From positions 1 through 63,213 of the forward strand of contig JAXJPR010000011.1 in the NCBI GenBank assembly GCA_036311565.1: 63,213 nucleotides of DNA. The letters run 5' to 3'. This document shows positions 50,217 to 58,162 of the stretch, piece after piece. The stretch is from Fimousia sp036311565 (lineage in GTDB: Bacteria; Bacillota; Clostridia; Lachnospirales; Lachnospiraceae). Both the position numbers and the translations under genes were made by a program. Below the pieces are notes generated by a model. The model was given only the letters and a program-made list of their open reading frames with translations. It searched no databases and was not told the origin of the DNA. The stretch's first letter is position 1; every line of letters begins with the position of its first letter.

Positions 50217-51275
50217 ATGAAAAAGTATATAAAAATTGGAATTGGAATACTTGTTGGTATTCTTTTTATTGTTGCGGGGCTGCTTTTATTTTTGGTAATT
50301 ACGGAATATCGTCCGAATGAAACAGAAACGATCGAGACAAAAGGAAAAGCGGAGAAGATATTATCGAAAGAAAAAGAAATTTCCATTCTTACATATAATA
50401 TAGGATATGGAGCCCTCAGTGAAGAAGAAGATTTCTTCATGGACGGGGGAAAACAGGTTCAGCCAGATTCAAAGGAAGTTATTATCAAAAACATAGAAGG
50501 AATCAAAGAACAGCTAAAAAGTCATAATACGGATGTGGTATTTTTGCAGGAAGTAGATGTGGATTCCAAGCGTTCTTATCATGTGAATGAAGTCAAAGAA
50601 TTATGGAACAGTTATGGAGGAACTCTTGGATACGCAACGAATTTTCGCTGTGCATTTATCCCGTATCCATGGCCGCCAGTTGGCAAAGTAGATGGTGGGA
50701 TTGTCACATTGAATAAATTTGAAGTGGAAAGTGCAGAACGGATTGCATTTCCATCTTCATTCTCATGGCCAGTCAGCATGTGCCAGCTGAAACGATGTCT
50801 TTTAGTAGAACGAACTCCAATTGAAGGGACAGACAAAGAAATGGTATTTGTAAACCTTCATTTAGAAGCGTATGATTCTGGAGAAGGAAAAAAGATACAG
50901 AGTGAAATTCTGACCACTTTATTAAAAGAAGAGTATACAAAGGGAAATTATGTCGTTGCCGGTGGAGACTTTAATCAGTATTTCTCCTGTGCAGATATAG
51001 AGAAATATCCTGTCATTAATACGGAACATTTTCAGGCGTTAGAGTTTCCGGAAGAATATTTAGGAGATCAGTGGCAGATGGTGATGGATGATACCTATCC
51101 AACATCCAGATTATTGAATGAACCTTATGATCCGGACAGCAGCGAAACTCAGTATTATATGTTAGATGGATTTATTGTTTCACCAAATGTAGAAATTACG
51201 TCACTAAAAACAATTGATTATGATTTTAAATATACCGATCATAACCCTGTAAGAATAACGGTAAAATTAAAATAG
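50217..51275 (+). CDS. Membrane-anchored endonuclease/exonuclease/phosphatase family protein
   Basis: This 352-residue protein has an N-terminal membrane segment (IKIGIGILVGILFIVAGLLLFLV) followed by an EEP-fold domain. The catalytic motifs are ILTYNIGYG, VFLQEVD, FVNLHLEAYDSGEGKK, VVAGGDFNQ and YTDHNPVRITV. It is likely an extracytoplasmic hydrolase acting on nucleic acid, phosphodiester lipid or similar substrate; sphingomyelinase-like activity cannot be excluded. A monocistronic unit, followed by an intergenic stretch of about 260 bases that carries a terminator. Confidence 0.82.
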   Translation: MKKYIKIGIGILVGILFIVAGLLLFLVITEYRPNETETIETKGKAEKILSKEKEISILTYNIGYGALSEEEDFFMDGGKQVQPDSKEVIIKNIEGIKEQLKSHNTDVVFLQEVDVDSKRSYHVNEVKELWNSYGGTLGYATNFRCAFIPYPWPPVGKVDGGIVTLNKFEVESAERIAFPSSFSWPVSMCQLKRCLLVERTPIEGTDKEMVFVNLHLEAYDSGEGKKIQSEILTTLLKEEYTKGNYVVAGGDFNQYFSCADIEKYPVINTEHFQALEFPEEYLGDQWQMVMDDTYPTSRLLNEPYDPDSSETQYYMLDGFIVSPNVEITSLKTIDYDFKYTDHNPVRITVKLK

Positions 51276-51424
51276 AAATGGCCCAAGAGTATAATATTGC
51301 TATCGTTTCGACCAATATAACAGTTAAAAACTATAAAACTAATGAAAAAACTTTAAAAAACATCAAAAAGACTTGAAAACTTATGAGTATTTTTGTAGAA
51401 TTATGAGTAAGATTTTCAACCAAA

Positions 51425-51456
51425 AGAGGCGTGTGACACAATCATACGCCTTTGTG
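51425..51456 (+). terminator. Intrinsic terminator upstream of the 5-oxoproline operon
   Basis: GGCGTGTGA pairs with TCATACGCC around a five-base loop and is followed by TTTG. Confidence 0.7.
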
Positions 51457-51480
51457 CATTTTAAAAATTAGACAAAAATT

Positions 51481-51496
51481 ATACGTAAATACGTAT
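51481..51496 (+). promoter_or_regulatory. Perfect inverted repeat in the pxp promoter, candidate operator
   Basis: ATACGTA and TACGTAT are separated by AA. The repeat lies between a possible -35 (TTAGAC) and the pxpB start, 36 bases upstream of the ATG. It could bind a repressor that responds to 5-oxoproline or carbon status; no regulator gene is adjacent. Confidence 0.55.
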
Positions 51497-51532
51497 TTAA
51501 TAGATGAACCAACGGAGAGAGGTAGCTAGTAT

Positions 51533-52261
51533 ATGAAATATCCAAGAATACTTTTATGCGGGGATTCAGCAATTAATGTAGAATTTGGAGATGTGATCAG
51601 TGATGAAATCAATGAAAAAATCAGAAATTTTACAAATGTATTGAAGAATGAAGAAATCATAGGAATCACCGATGTCATTCCTACGTTTCGCTCCGTACTA
51701 ATTAATTATGATCCAAGATTTCTTCTATATGATGAGATAAAAGAAAAAGTAGAAAAGTTAATACAAGTTGAGAAAAAAGATGTGTCACAAAACATTCGTA
51801 TTTTCGAGATTCCGGTCTGCTATGGGGGAGAATACGGACCAGATTTAAAAGATGTAGCAGAATATGGAAACATGACTGAGGAAGAAGTCATTGCGCTTCA
51901 CGCCAATAAAAATTATCTGATTTATATGTTAGGATTTCTTCCCGGATTTGCATATCTTGGAGGAATGGATAAACGATTAGAAACGCCAAGACTTGCAAAC
52001 CCACGGATTTGCATTCCTACTGGTTCAGTTGGAATTGGAGGAGCACAGACAGGAATTTATCCATTAGATTCTCCTGGGGGCTGGAGATTGATTGGTACGA
52101 CCCCGATTAAACCATATGACCCGGACAGAGAACCGCCGATTATATATGAGGCTGGAGATTATATTCGTTTTATCCCAATTACACCAGAGGAATTTGAAGA
52201 AATCAAAGATTTAGAAGAAAGAGGAAAGTATCAATATCGAATCATAGAGGAGGGTGAATAG
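51533..52261 (+). CDS. pxpB: 5-oxoprolinase subunit PxpB (KipI-like, AHS1)
   Basis: This 242-residue protein has the AHS1/KipI fold with CYGGEYGPDLKDVAEY, GFLPGFAYLGGMD and PTGSVGIGGAQTGIYPLDSPG. It forms a heterodimer with PxpC. In E. coli-type 5-oxoprolinase the PxpABC complex opens 5-oxoproline to glutamate with ATP. The same AHS1-AHS2 pair is the carboxyltransferase domain of urea carboxylase. Here it is followed by biotin carrier and biotin carboxylase genes, which makes the carboxylase reading realistic. Its stop codon touches the next start codon. Confidence 0.9.
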   Translation: MKYPRILLCGDSAINVEFGDVISDEINEKIRNFTNVLKNEEIIGITDVIPTFRSVLINYDPRFLLYDEIKEKVEKLIQVEKKDVSQNIRIFEIPVCYGGEYGPDLKDVAEYGNMTEEEVIALHANKNYLIYMLGFLPGFAYLGGMDKRLETPRLANPRICIPTGSVGIGGAQTGIYPLDSPGGWRLIGTTPIKPYDPDREPPIIYEAGDYIRFIPITPEEFEEIKDLEERGKYQYRIIEEGE

Positions 52262-53296
52262 ATGGGAATTTTATTTGAAAAAAGCGGTTTATTCACGACA
52301 GTACAGGATTTAGGGCGCACTGGATATCAAAAATCTGGATTTTCTGTGTCCGGAGTTATGGACCGTCGATCCTTTATGATCGCTAATTTACTTGTAGATA
52401 ACCCAGAAAATGAAGCAGTTATTGAGTTTACCATGGTAGGACCGACGGTGAAATTTACGTCGGATACTATCATTGCTATAACTGGTGGAAAATTTTCTCC
52501 GAAGATAAATGGAAAGTTGGTTCCAATGTATACAGCAATTTATGCTCATAAAGGTGACCGATTGGAAATTGGGTTTGCAGAAGCAGGGAACTGGGGATAT
52601 CTGGCAATTTCTAGTCGGTTAGATGTGAAAAATATTATGGGAAGCCGTTCTACCAACACAAAATGTGCAGTAGGAGGATTCCATGGCAGAAAAATAGAGA
52701 AAAATGATCAGATATGGTTCCGTGCAAAGAAGAGATATTTACCATATTTCTTATCCAGACACTTAGAACCAGATGATTTTAGTAAAGAAAAAGTTGACAT
52801 TCGTGTAGTTATGGGTCCTCAGGAAGATGCTTTTACTAAACAGGGAATTAAGACATTTTTATCAGAAGAATATACTGTGACATCCGATGCAGACCGCATG
52901 GGCTACCGTTTGGAGGGAGCACATATTGCTCATAAGGGAAGTGCCGATATTATTTCAGATGGAATTCCATTTGGAGCCATTCAGGTTCCTTCTCATGGAA
53001 AGCCAATTATTATGCTGGCCGACAGGCAGACAACAGGGGGCTATACAAAGATTGCAACCGTTATTAGTGTAGATATTCCAAAATTGGTACAGAGAAAGCC
53101 AGGGAATAAGATTCGTTTTCAAAAAGTTTCTGTAAGAGAAGCGCAGGAATTATATCGAAAAGAAGTAAAAGAGTATGATGAAATGAGAAATAAAATTCAT
53201 CATCCTTGTAAGGAAGTATTGGACCCACGCTTGACAGCAAAACGTTTAACGAAATTATTTGATAAAGAAATATTGGAGGTAGAACCATGGATTTAA
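52262..53296 (+). CDS. pxpC: 5-oxoprolinase subunit PxpC (KipA-like, AHS2)
   Basis: This 344-residue AHS2/KipA protein has FTTVQDLGRTGYQKSGFSVSG, FMVGPTVKFTSDT-like strands and GPQEDAFTKQG, with DRMGYRLEG and SDGIPFGAIQVPSHGKPIIM further on. It pairs with PxpB. It begins one base after the PxpB stop, implying translational coupling, and overlaps the biotin carrier gene by ten bases. Together they give the CT module of the proposed split carboxylase. Confidence 0.9.
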   Translation: MGILFEKSGLFTTVQDLGRTGYQKSGFSVSGVMDRRSFMIANLLVDNPENEAVIEFTMVGPTVKFTSDTIIAITGGKFSPKINGKLVPMYTAIYAHKGDRLEIGFAEAGNWGYLAISSRLDVKNIMGSRSTNTKCAVGGFHGRKIEKNDQIWFRAKKRYLPYFLSRHLEPDDFSKEKVDIRVVMGPQEDAFTKQGIKTFLSEEYTVTSDADRMGYRLEGAHIAHKGSADIISDGIPFGAIQVPSHGKPIIMLADRQTTGGYTKIATVISVDIPKLVQRKPGNKIRFQKVSVREAQELYRKEVKEYDEMRNKIHHPCKEVLDPRLTAKRLTKLFDKEILEVEPWI

Positions 53297-53706
53297 GTAA
53301 AGTGAAAAAATTGATGGAATTGATGGAAAAATCTTCTCTTGTTGAATTTTCCTTAAAAGAAGGAGAAGAGGAGATTGTATTAAAGAAAGCAATAACACAG
53401 GGAGCTGCAGTTGCAGTGCAGCCAGCAGTACCGGCAGCAGAACCAGCGCAGGAAGATGAAGGAGATGATGAATTATACGTACTATCTCCGATGGTCGGTA
53501 CTTTTTACAGCGCTCCATCTCCAGATGCGCCTTCTTTTGTCAATGTAGGGGACAAAGTAGAAGTTGGACAGACTCTTTGCATCGTAGAAGCAATGAAATT
53601 AATGAACGAGATTGAAAGTGATTACGCTGGAGAAATTGAAGCAATTCTTGTAAGCAATGAACAGAAAGTAGAATACGGACAGCCATTATTTAAAATTAAA
53701 GCATAG
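53287..53706 (+). CDS. Biotin carboxyl carrier protein (AccB-like)
   Basis: This 139-residue protein has the biotinyl domain with VEAMKLMNEIESDYAGE, where Lys104 would carry biotin, and an N-terminal helical part (LSKVKKLMELMEKSSLVEF) like AccB. An alanine/proline-rich linker separates them. It lies inside the pxp operon, not beside acetyl-CoA carboxylase transferase genes, so it likely serves the PxpBC/biotin carboxylase complex. A role as general AccB cannot be excluded. Confidence 0.9.
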   Translation: MDLSKVKKLMELMEKSSLVEFSLKEGEEEIVLKKAITQGAAVAVQPAVPAAEPAQEDEGDDELYVLSPMVGTFYSAPSPDAPSFVNVGDKVEVGQTLCIVEAMKLMNEIESDYAGEIEAILVSNEQKVEYGQPLFKIKA

Positions 53707-53720
53707 AAGGAGTGGATTGC

Positions 53721-55070
53721 ATGTATCAAAAAGTATTAATAGCCAATCGAGGCGAAATAGCGGTCCGCGTGATTCGTGCTCTCAGAAATCTTGGAATTTT
53801 ATCCGTTGCTGTATATTCAAAAGAAGATGCCAATGCACTTCATGTGAAACTGGCAGACCAAAGGGTCTGTATTGGTGAAGGATCTGTGAAAAACAGCTAT
53901 TTAAATATGGAACACATTATCATGGCAGCAAAGAACACTGGTGCAGATGCCATTCATCCAGGATTTGGTTTTTTGTCTGAGAACAGTACCTTTGCCCGTA
54001 TGTGCATCGAAAATGGAATTGATTTTATTGGACCTGATCCAGATATTATTGACCGGATGGGTAATAAATCAGAAGCCAGAAAGACAATGATGGAAGCAGG
54101 TGTTCCAGTTGTACCAGGTACAAAAGAACCAGTTTATGAGTCCAGAAAAGCTTTGGAACTTGCAAAGGAAATCGGCTTTCCAGTTATGATCAAAGCATCT
54201 TCTGGAGGCGGCGGAAAAGGAATGCGAATTGCTCATTCAGAAGAGGATTTTGAGTTCCAGTTTAATACTGCTCAGAGAGAATCGGTCAATGCATTTGCAG
54301 ATGATACAATGTATATGGAACGTTGCATTATAAAGCCAAGACATGTAGAAATTCAGATCATGGCAGATAAGCATGGCAATGTACTGGCACTTGGAGACAG
54401 GGACTGTTCTGTTCAGAGAAATCATCAGAAGATGATTGAGGAATCTCCTTCTCCTGCCATCAGTGAAGAAATAAGAAAGAAAATGAATGAGATGGCAGTT
54501 CTGGCTGCAAAAACAGTTGGATACAGCAGTGCAGGAACCATTGAATATATTGTAGACCAGTCTGGAGAATTTTATTTTATGGAAATGAATACAAGAATTC
54601 AGGTAGAGCATCCGGTTACTGAAATGGTAACAGGATTGGATTTAATTGAAATGCAGATTCAGTCAGCAATGGGATTAGAATTAGAATATAAGCAGGAAGA
54701 TATCACATTAAGAGGACATGCCATTGAATGTAGAATTAATGCAGAAATGCCAGAAAAAAACTTTATTCCTTGTCCGGGACTGATTAAGCATATTCATCTG
54801 CCAGGCGGAAATGGTGTTAGAGTGGATACAGCTATTTATGAAGGATATGAAGTACCATCGGAATATGATTCTATGATCGCAAAAGTGATCGTACACGGAA
54901 AAGACCGTAAATCGGCCATTCGTAAGATGCGTACAGCGTTGGAAGAGTTAGTTATCGTAGGAATCCATACCAATGTTAATTTCCAGTATTTGATTTTTAA
55001 GAATCCAACCTTCTGTGATGGAGAAGCTGACACGGGATTTATTGAAGACCTATTAAATTATAAAGAATAA
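53721..55070 (+). CDS. Biotin carboxylase (AccC-like)
   Basis: This 449-residue ATP-grasp enzyme carboxylates biotin on the carrier protein with bicarbonate and ATP. Motifs are KVLIANRGEIAVRVIRA, ADAIHPGFGFLSENSTFA, the glycine loop SSGGGGKGMRI, and MNTRIQVEHPVTEMV. The ATG at 53721 follows AGAAGGAGTGG; the frame extends three codons upstream. It completes the biotin part of the pxp operon. The family resembles AccC, so the operon context is what assigns it. Confidence 0.92.
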   Translation: MYQKVLIANRGEIAVRVIRALRNLGILSVAVYSKEDANALHVKLADQRVCIGEGSVKNSYLNMEHIIMAAKNTGADAIHPGFGFLSENSTFARMCIENGIDFIGPDPDIIDRMGNKSEARKTMMEAGVPVVPGTKEPVYESRKALELAKEIGFPVMIKASSGGGGKGMRIAHSEEDFEFQFNTAQRESVNAFADDTMYMERCIIKPRHVEIQIMADKHGNVLALGDRDCSVQRNHQKMIEESPSPAISEEIRKKMNEMAVLAAKTVGYSSAGTIEYIVDQSGEFYFMEMNTRIQVEHPVTEMVTGLDLIEMQIQSAMGLELEYKQEDITLRGHAIECRINAEMPEKNFIPCPGLIKHIHLPGGNGVRVDTAIYEGYEVPSEYDSMIAKVIVHGKDRKSAIRKMRTALEELVIVGIHTNVNFQYLIFKNPTFCDGEADTGFIEDLLNYKE

Positions 55071-55084
55071 AGGAGGGAATCTTT

Positions 55085-55870
55085 ATGGATTATGTGAATG
55101 CAAAACCTTGGGAAGTAAGAAAACTGATAAGGGAAGGGAAAATTACTGTGCCAACGTCTGGTATGTGTGCAGGATATGCACAGGCCAATTTAGCAATTCT
55201 TCCAAAAGATTTAGCCTATGACTTTTTATTATTTACACAGAGAAATCCAAAACCATGTCCAATTTTAGAAGTTAGTGATGTGGGAAGCCGGGAATTAAAA
55301 TATATTGCAAAAGACTGTGATATTACAACAGATTTTCCAAAATACAGAGTTTATGAAAAAGGAGAATTAAAAGGAGAATATACCAGTGTTGAAGATTTCT
55401 GGAGAGAAGATTTCGTAAGCTTTTTAATTGGATGCAGCTTTTCTTTTGAATCTGAACTGATTGAGGCAGGTATTGAAATGCGCCATAACACAATGGGGTG
55501 CAATGTACCAATGTATATTACTAATATTGAAACCGTTCCAGCTGGAATTTTCCATGGACCTACTACGGTCAGTATGAGACCAATTCCATATGACCAGGTG
55601 GTTCGTGCCGTTACCGTAAGTGGTATGATGCCTCAGGTACATGGAACACCAATTCATATCGGAGATCCGGCGGCCATTGGAATTAAAGATATTAATAAAC
55701 CGGATTTTGGTGATCCAGTGGAAATAAAAGAGGGAGAAGTACCAGTATTCTGGGCTTGTGGGGTAACACCGCAGTCTGTTTTGATGAATGTAAAACCGGA
55801 TTTTGTCATTACGCATTCACCGGGACATATGTTAATTACCGATGTTAAAAATGTAGATTTGAAAGGGTGA
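55085..55870 (+). CDS. DUF1445 protein (YcsI-like, D-glutamate cyclase related)
   Basis: This 261-residue protein has the DUF1445 signatures AKPWEVRKLIREGKI, PTSGMCAGYAQANL, GCSFSFESELIEAGI and the C-terminal THSPGHMLITDVKN. Members are annotated as putative hydro-lyases, and the animal homologue DGLUCY converts D-glutamate to 5-oxo-D-proline. In Bacillus subtilis ycsI lies in the same neighbourhood as ycsF, ycsG and kipI/kipA. In this operon it probably interconverts D-glutamate and 5-oxoproline or protects a related intermediate; that is inference. Confidence 0.85.
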   Translation: MDYVNAKPWEVRKLIREGKITVPTSGMCAGYAQANLAILPKDLAYDFLLFTQRNPKPCPILEVSDVGSRELKYIAKDCDITTDFPKYRVYEKGELKGEYTSVEDFWREDFVSFLIGCSFSFESELIEAGIEMRHNTMGCNVPMYITNIETVPAGIFHGPTTVSMRPIPYDQVVRAVTVSGMMPQVHGTPIHIGDPAAIGIKDINKPDFGDPVEIKEGEVPVFWACGVTPQSVLMNVKPDFVITHSPGHMLITDVKNVDLKG

Positions 55871-55877
55871 AAAACAA

Positions 55878-56645
55878 ATGTATAAAGTTGATTTAAACTG
55901 TGATTTGGGGGAAAGTTTTGGACGTTATACGTTGGGACTAGATGAACAGGTAATTCCTCTTATATCATCTGCCAATGTGGCATGTGGATATCATGCATCT
56001 GATCCTCTGGTCATGGAAAAAACCATTGACATGGCAAAAGAAGAAGAAATTTGTGTAGGTGCGCATCCAGGATTTCCAGACTTGATGGGGTTTGGAAGAA
56101 GAAATCTAAACGTTCAGCCTAAAGAAGCAAAAGCATATGTGACATATCAATTGGGAGCACTATATGGTTTTTGTAAGAGCAAAGGAATGGAAATTTCCCA
56201 TGTAAAACCTCATGGGGCTTTATATAATATGGCAGGAAAAGATTATGAACTGGCAAAAGCGATTTGTGAAGCGATTTATAAGTTTGATCCTAATATTATT
56301 TTATTAGGACTTTCCGGCAGTGAAATGATCAAAGCAGCACAGGATCTTGGACTTCGCTGCGCAAAAGAGTTTTTTGCAGATCGTGCATATGAAGAAGATG
56401 GTTCTTTAGTTGCTCGTACAAAGAAAGGGGCAATGATTACTGATGAAGAGATTGCCATTGAAAGAGTGGTAAAAGGTGTAAAAGAAGGATATGTAACTGC
56501 CATTACAGGGAAAAATATTCCGGTAAAAATTGATTCTATTTGTGTTCATGGTGATGGAGAAAAGGCTTTAGCCTTTGTGAAAAAGATTCGCAGTCGTCTG
56601 GAGGCAGAAGGAATTACCATTTGTCCGTTAAAGGATATTGTATAA
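55878..56645 (+). CDS. pxpA: 5-oxoprolinase subunit PxpA (LamB/YcsF)
   Basis: This 255-residue LamB/YcsF-family protein has DLNCDLGESFGRYTLGLD, SSANVACGYHASDPLVM, GAHPGFPDLMGFGRR and HVKPHGALYNM. In other bacteria PxpA combines with PxpBC to open 5-oxoproline to L-glutamate. It starts seven bases after the DUF1445 stop. With PxpBC and the biotin proteins it could be the hydrolytic component acting on a carboxylated or phosphorylated lactam. Confidence 0.92.
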   Translation: MYKVDLNCDLGESFGRYTLGLDEQVIPLISSANVACGYHASDPLVMEKTIDMAKEEEICVGAHPGFPDLMGFGRRNLNVQPKEAKAYVTYQLGALYGFCKSKGMEISHVKPHGALYNMAGKDYELAKAICEAIYKFDPNIILLGLSGSEMIKAAQDLGLRCAKEFFADRAYEEDGSLVARTKKGAMITDEEIAIERVVKGVKEGYVTAITGKNIPVKIDSICVHGDGEKALAFVKKIRSRLEAEGITICPLKDIV

Positions 56646-56701
56646 TTGTTCATTGAGGCTTTATGCTTTTATGATAGATTTGTAGAAGGAGGAAAAAAGA
56701 T

Positions 56702-57943
56702 ATGTCTAAATTTATTCAGAGAATGAAAAACATTGGACCTGGAGCCTTAGTTGCAGCTGCATTTATTGGACCAGGTACAGTAACGACCTGTACACGAGCA
56801 GGTGCAACCAGTGGATATACATTATTATGGGCAATGTTATTTTCAACCATTGCAACTATTGTATTTCAAGAAATGTCATCCAGATTAGGATTAGTAACAA
56901 AAAAAGGATTAGCAGAAAACATTCGTGAAAAAATGCCAAATAAAGGAATCCATAATATTGCGGTGGTTCTTGTAATTATAGCAATTTTTGTAGGAAACTC
57001 TGCTTATGAAACAGGAAATATTACAGGTGGTATCATGGGATTCACTACATTGGTTCCAGGAGTACCAATGCAGGCAATTGTAATTGTGATTTCTTTACTG
57101 GCAATTGCATTATTATGGTCAGGAAACTATAAAGCAATTGAAAAAGTATTAACAGCAATTGTTATTTTAATGGCAGCTGTATTTACAGTTACAGCAGTTG
57201 CATCAAAACCAGACTGGGGTGCATTATTAAAAGGAATGTTCACACCAAAATTCGGGGGCAATGATTTAATGACTGTAATCGGATTAATCGGAACAACCGT
57301 TGTACCTTATAACTTATTCCTGCATGCATCCTCTACAGCAGAACGCTGGGATAGTGTAGATAGCTTAGGAGATGCCAGAATAGATACAATTATTTCTATT
57401 GGTCTGGGTGGATTAGTGTCTATGGCAATCATTGTTGCAGCAGCAGCCAACATGTATGGAAGCGGTGTTGAAATCACAAGTGGTGCAGATCTTGCTTTAG
57501 CTGTAGAACCAGTTATGGGTTCCTGGGCAAAATGGTTCCTGGGAATTGGTTTATTAGCAGCAGGTTTTTCATCTGCTATTGCGGCTCCTTTAGCAGCAGC
57601 TTTTGCTACAACAGGTGCATTAGGATGGAACTGTGATTTAAAGGATAAGAGATTTAAAGCTGTTTGGTTATTCATTATCGTTCTTGGAGCAATTCTTGCA
57701 ATTGCATTAGGAGCAAGCCCAACAGAGTTAATCCTGGTTGCACAGGCAGCAAACGCAATTATTTTACCATTAATTGCATTCTTCCTGTTATATTGTGTAA
57801 ATTCTAAAGAAATGGGACAGTACAAAAATGGTATCATTAATAATATTTTAGGAATTGTAATTATCGTAATCTGCTGCTTTATCTGCTACAGAAATATGAC
57901 AAGTTTTATTCAGTCTGTACAGGCACTATTAGCGGCTCAGTAA
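56702..57943 (+). CDS. NRAMP-superfamily transporter with altered metal site (YcsG-like)
   Basis: This 413-residue polytopic protein (11-12 membrane segments) belongs to the NRAMP/MntH superfamily but lacks the metal ligands. The DPGN motif of segment 1 is GPGT (FIGPGTVTTCTRAGAT), and the MPHN motif of segment 6 is VPYN (GTTVVPYNLFLHASS), so the aspartate and methionine are gone. B. subtilis ycsG, in the related cluster, is the nearest parallel. It is therefore unlikely to be a manganese importer, and probably carries 5-oxoproline or another organic substrate. It is 56 bases after pxpA and ends the operon. Confidence 0.82.
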   Translation: MSKFIQRMKNIGPGALVAAAFIGPGTVTTCTRAGATSGYTLLWAMLFSTIATIVFQEMSSRLGLVTKKGLAENIREKMPNKGIHNIAVVLVIIAIFVGNSAYETGNITGGIMGFTTLVPGVPMQAIVIVISLLAIALLWSGNYKAIEKVLTAIVILMAAVFTVTAVASKPDWGALLKGMFTPKFGGNDLMTVIGLIGTTVVPYNLFLHASSTAERWDSVDSLGDARIDTIISIGLGGLVSMAIIVAAAANMYGSGVEITSGADLALAVEPVMGSWAKWFLGIGLLAAGFSSAIAAPLAAAFATTGALGWNCDLKDKRFKAVWLFIIVLGAILAIALGASPTELILVAQAANAIILPLIAFFLLYCVNSKEMGQYKNGIINNILGIVIIVICCFICYRNMTSFIQSVQALLAAQ

Positions 57944-57951
57944 AAATTAGA

Positions 57952-57981
57952 TTGACAAAGTGAACGTTTGTCGTATATACT
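57952..57981 (+). promoter_or_regulatory. Promoter of the second manganese riboswitch transcript
   Basis: TTGACA and TATACT are spaced by 18 bases, starting nine bases after the NRAMP-like stop codon. Transcription would begin around 57988, at helix P1. Confidence 0.7.
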
Positions 57982-57989
57982 TACTACTA

Positions 57990-58090
57990 AATAAAAGGGA
58001 GTAGCCTGCGCGCTGCGTTCACGATGTCGTCATTCTCAACAAAATTAAAAAATTTTGTTCGTATCGTGATGAAAAGGCCAGACTTTTATT
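57990..58090 (+). promoter_or_regulatory. yybP-ykoY family manganese riboswitch
   Basis: AATAAAAG at 57990 pairs perfectly with CTTTTATT at 58083 (P1), directly followed by the signature GGGAGTAGC. GTCGTCATTCTC and ATCGTGATG supply the central helices; CACGATG pairs with ATCGTGA. The 3' P1 strand forms the left arm of a terminator. Mn2+ binding should prevent termination and express the P-type ATPase downstream. It is a distant sibling of the element at 2053. Confidence 0.9.
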
Positions 58091-58128
58091 GTATTTTTTT
58101 GATGCAATAAAAGCCTGGTCTTTTTTTG
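58078..58128 (+). terminator. Riboswitch-controlled intrinsic terminator
   Basis: CCAGACTTTTATTG at 58078-58091 and CAATAAAAGCCTGG at 58105-58118 form a 14-base stem with one mismatch, followed by a T run. Confidence 0.92.
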
Positions 58129-58162
58129 TATCAAAACAAAATGAGAGAATGGAGGAAGAGCC

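Noticed and set aside
53287..55070. Reading the biotin carrier and carboxylase genes as ordinary acetyl-CoA carboxylase accB-accC
   Set aside because: They are embedded and overlapping within the pxp operon, with no accD/accA or fab genes nearby. A shared role cannot be fully excluded.
56702..57943. Reading the NRAMP-like gene as the manganese importer MntH because it lies next to a manganese riboswitch
   Set aside because: The metal ligands are missing and the riboswitch has its own promoter downstream of this gene, so it controls only the ATPase.
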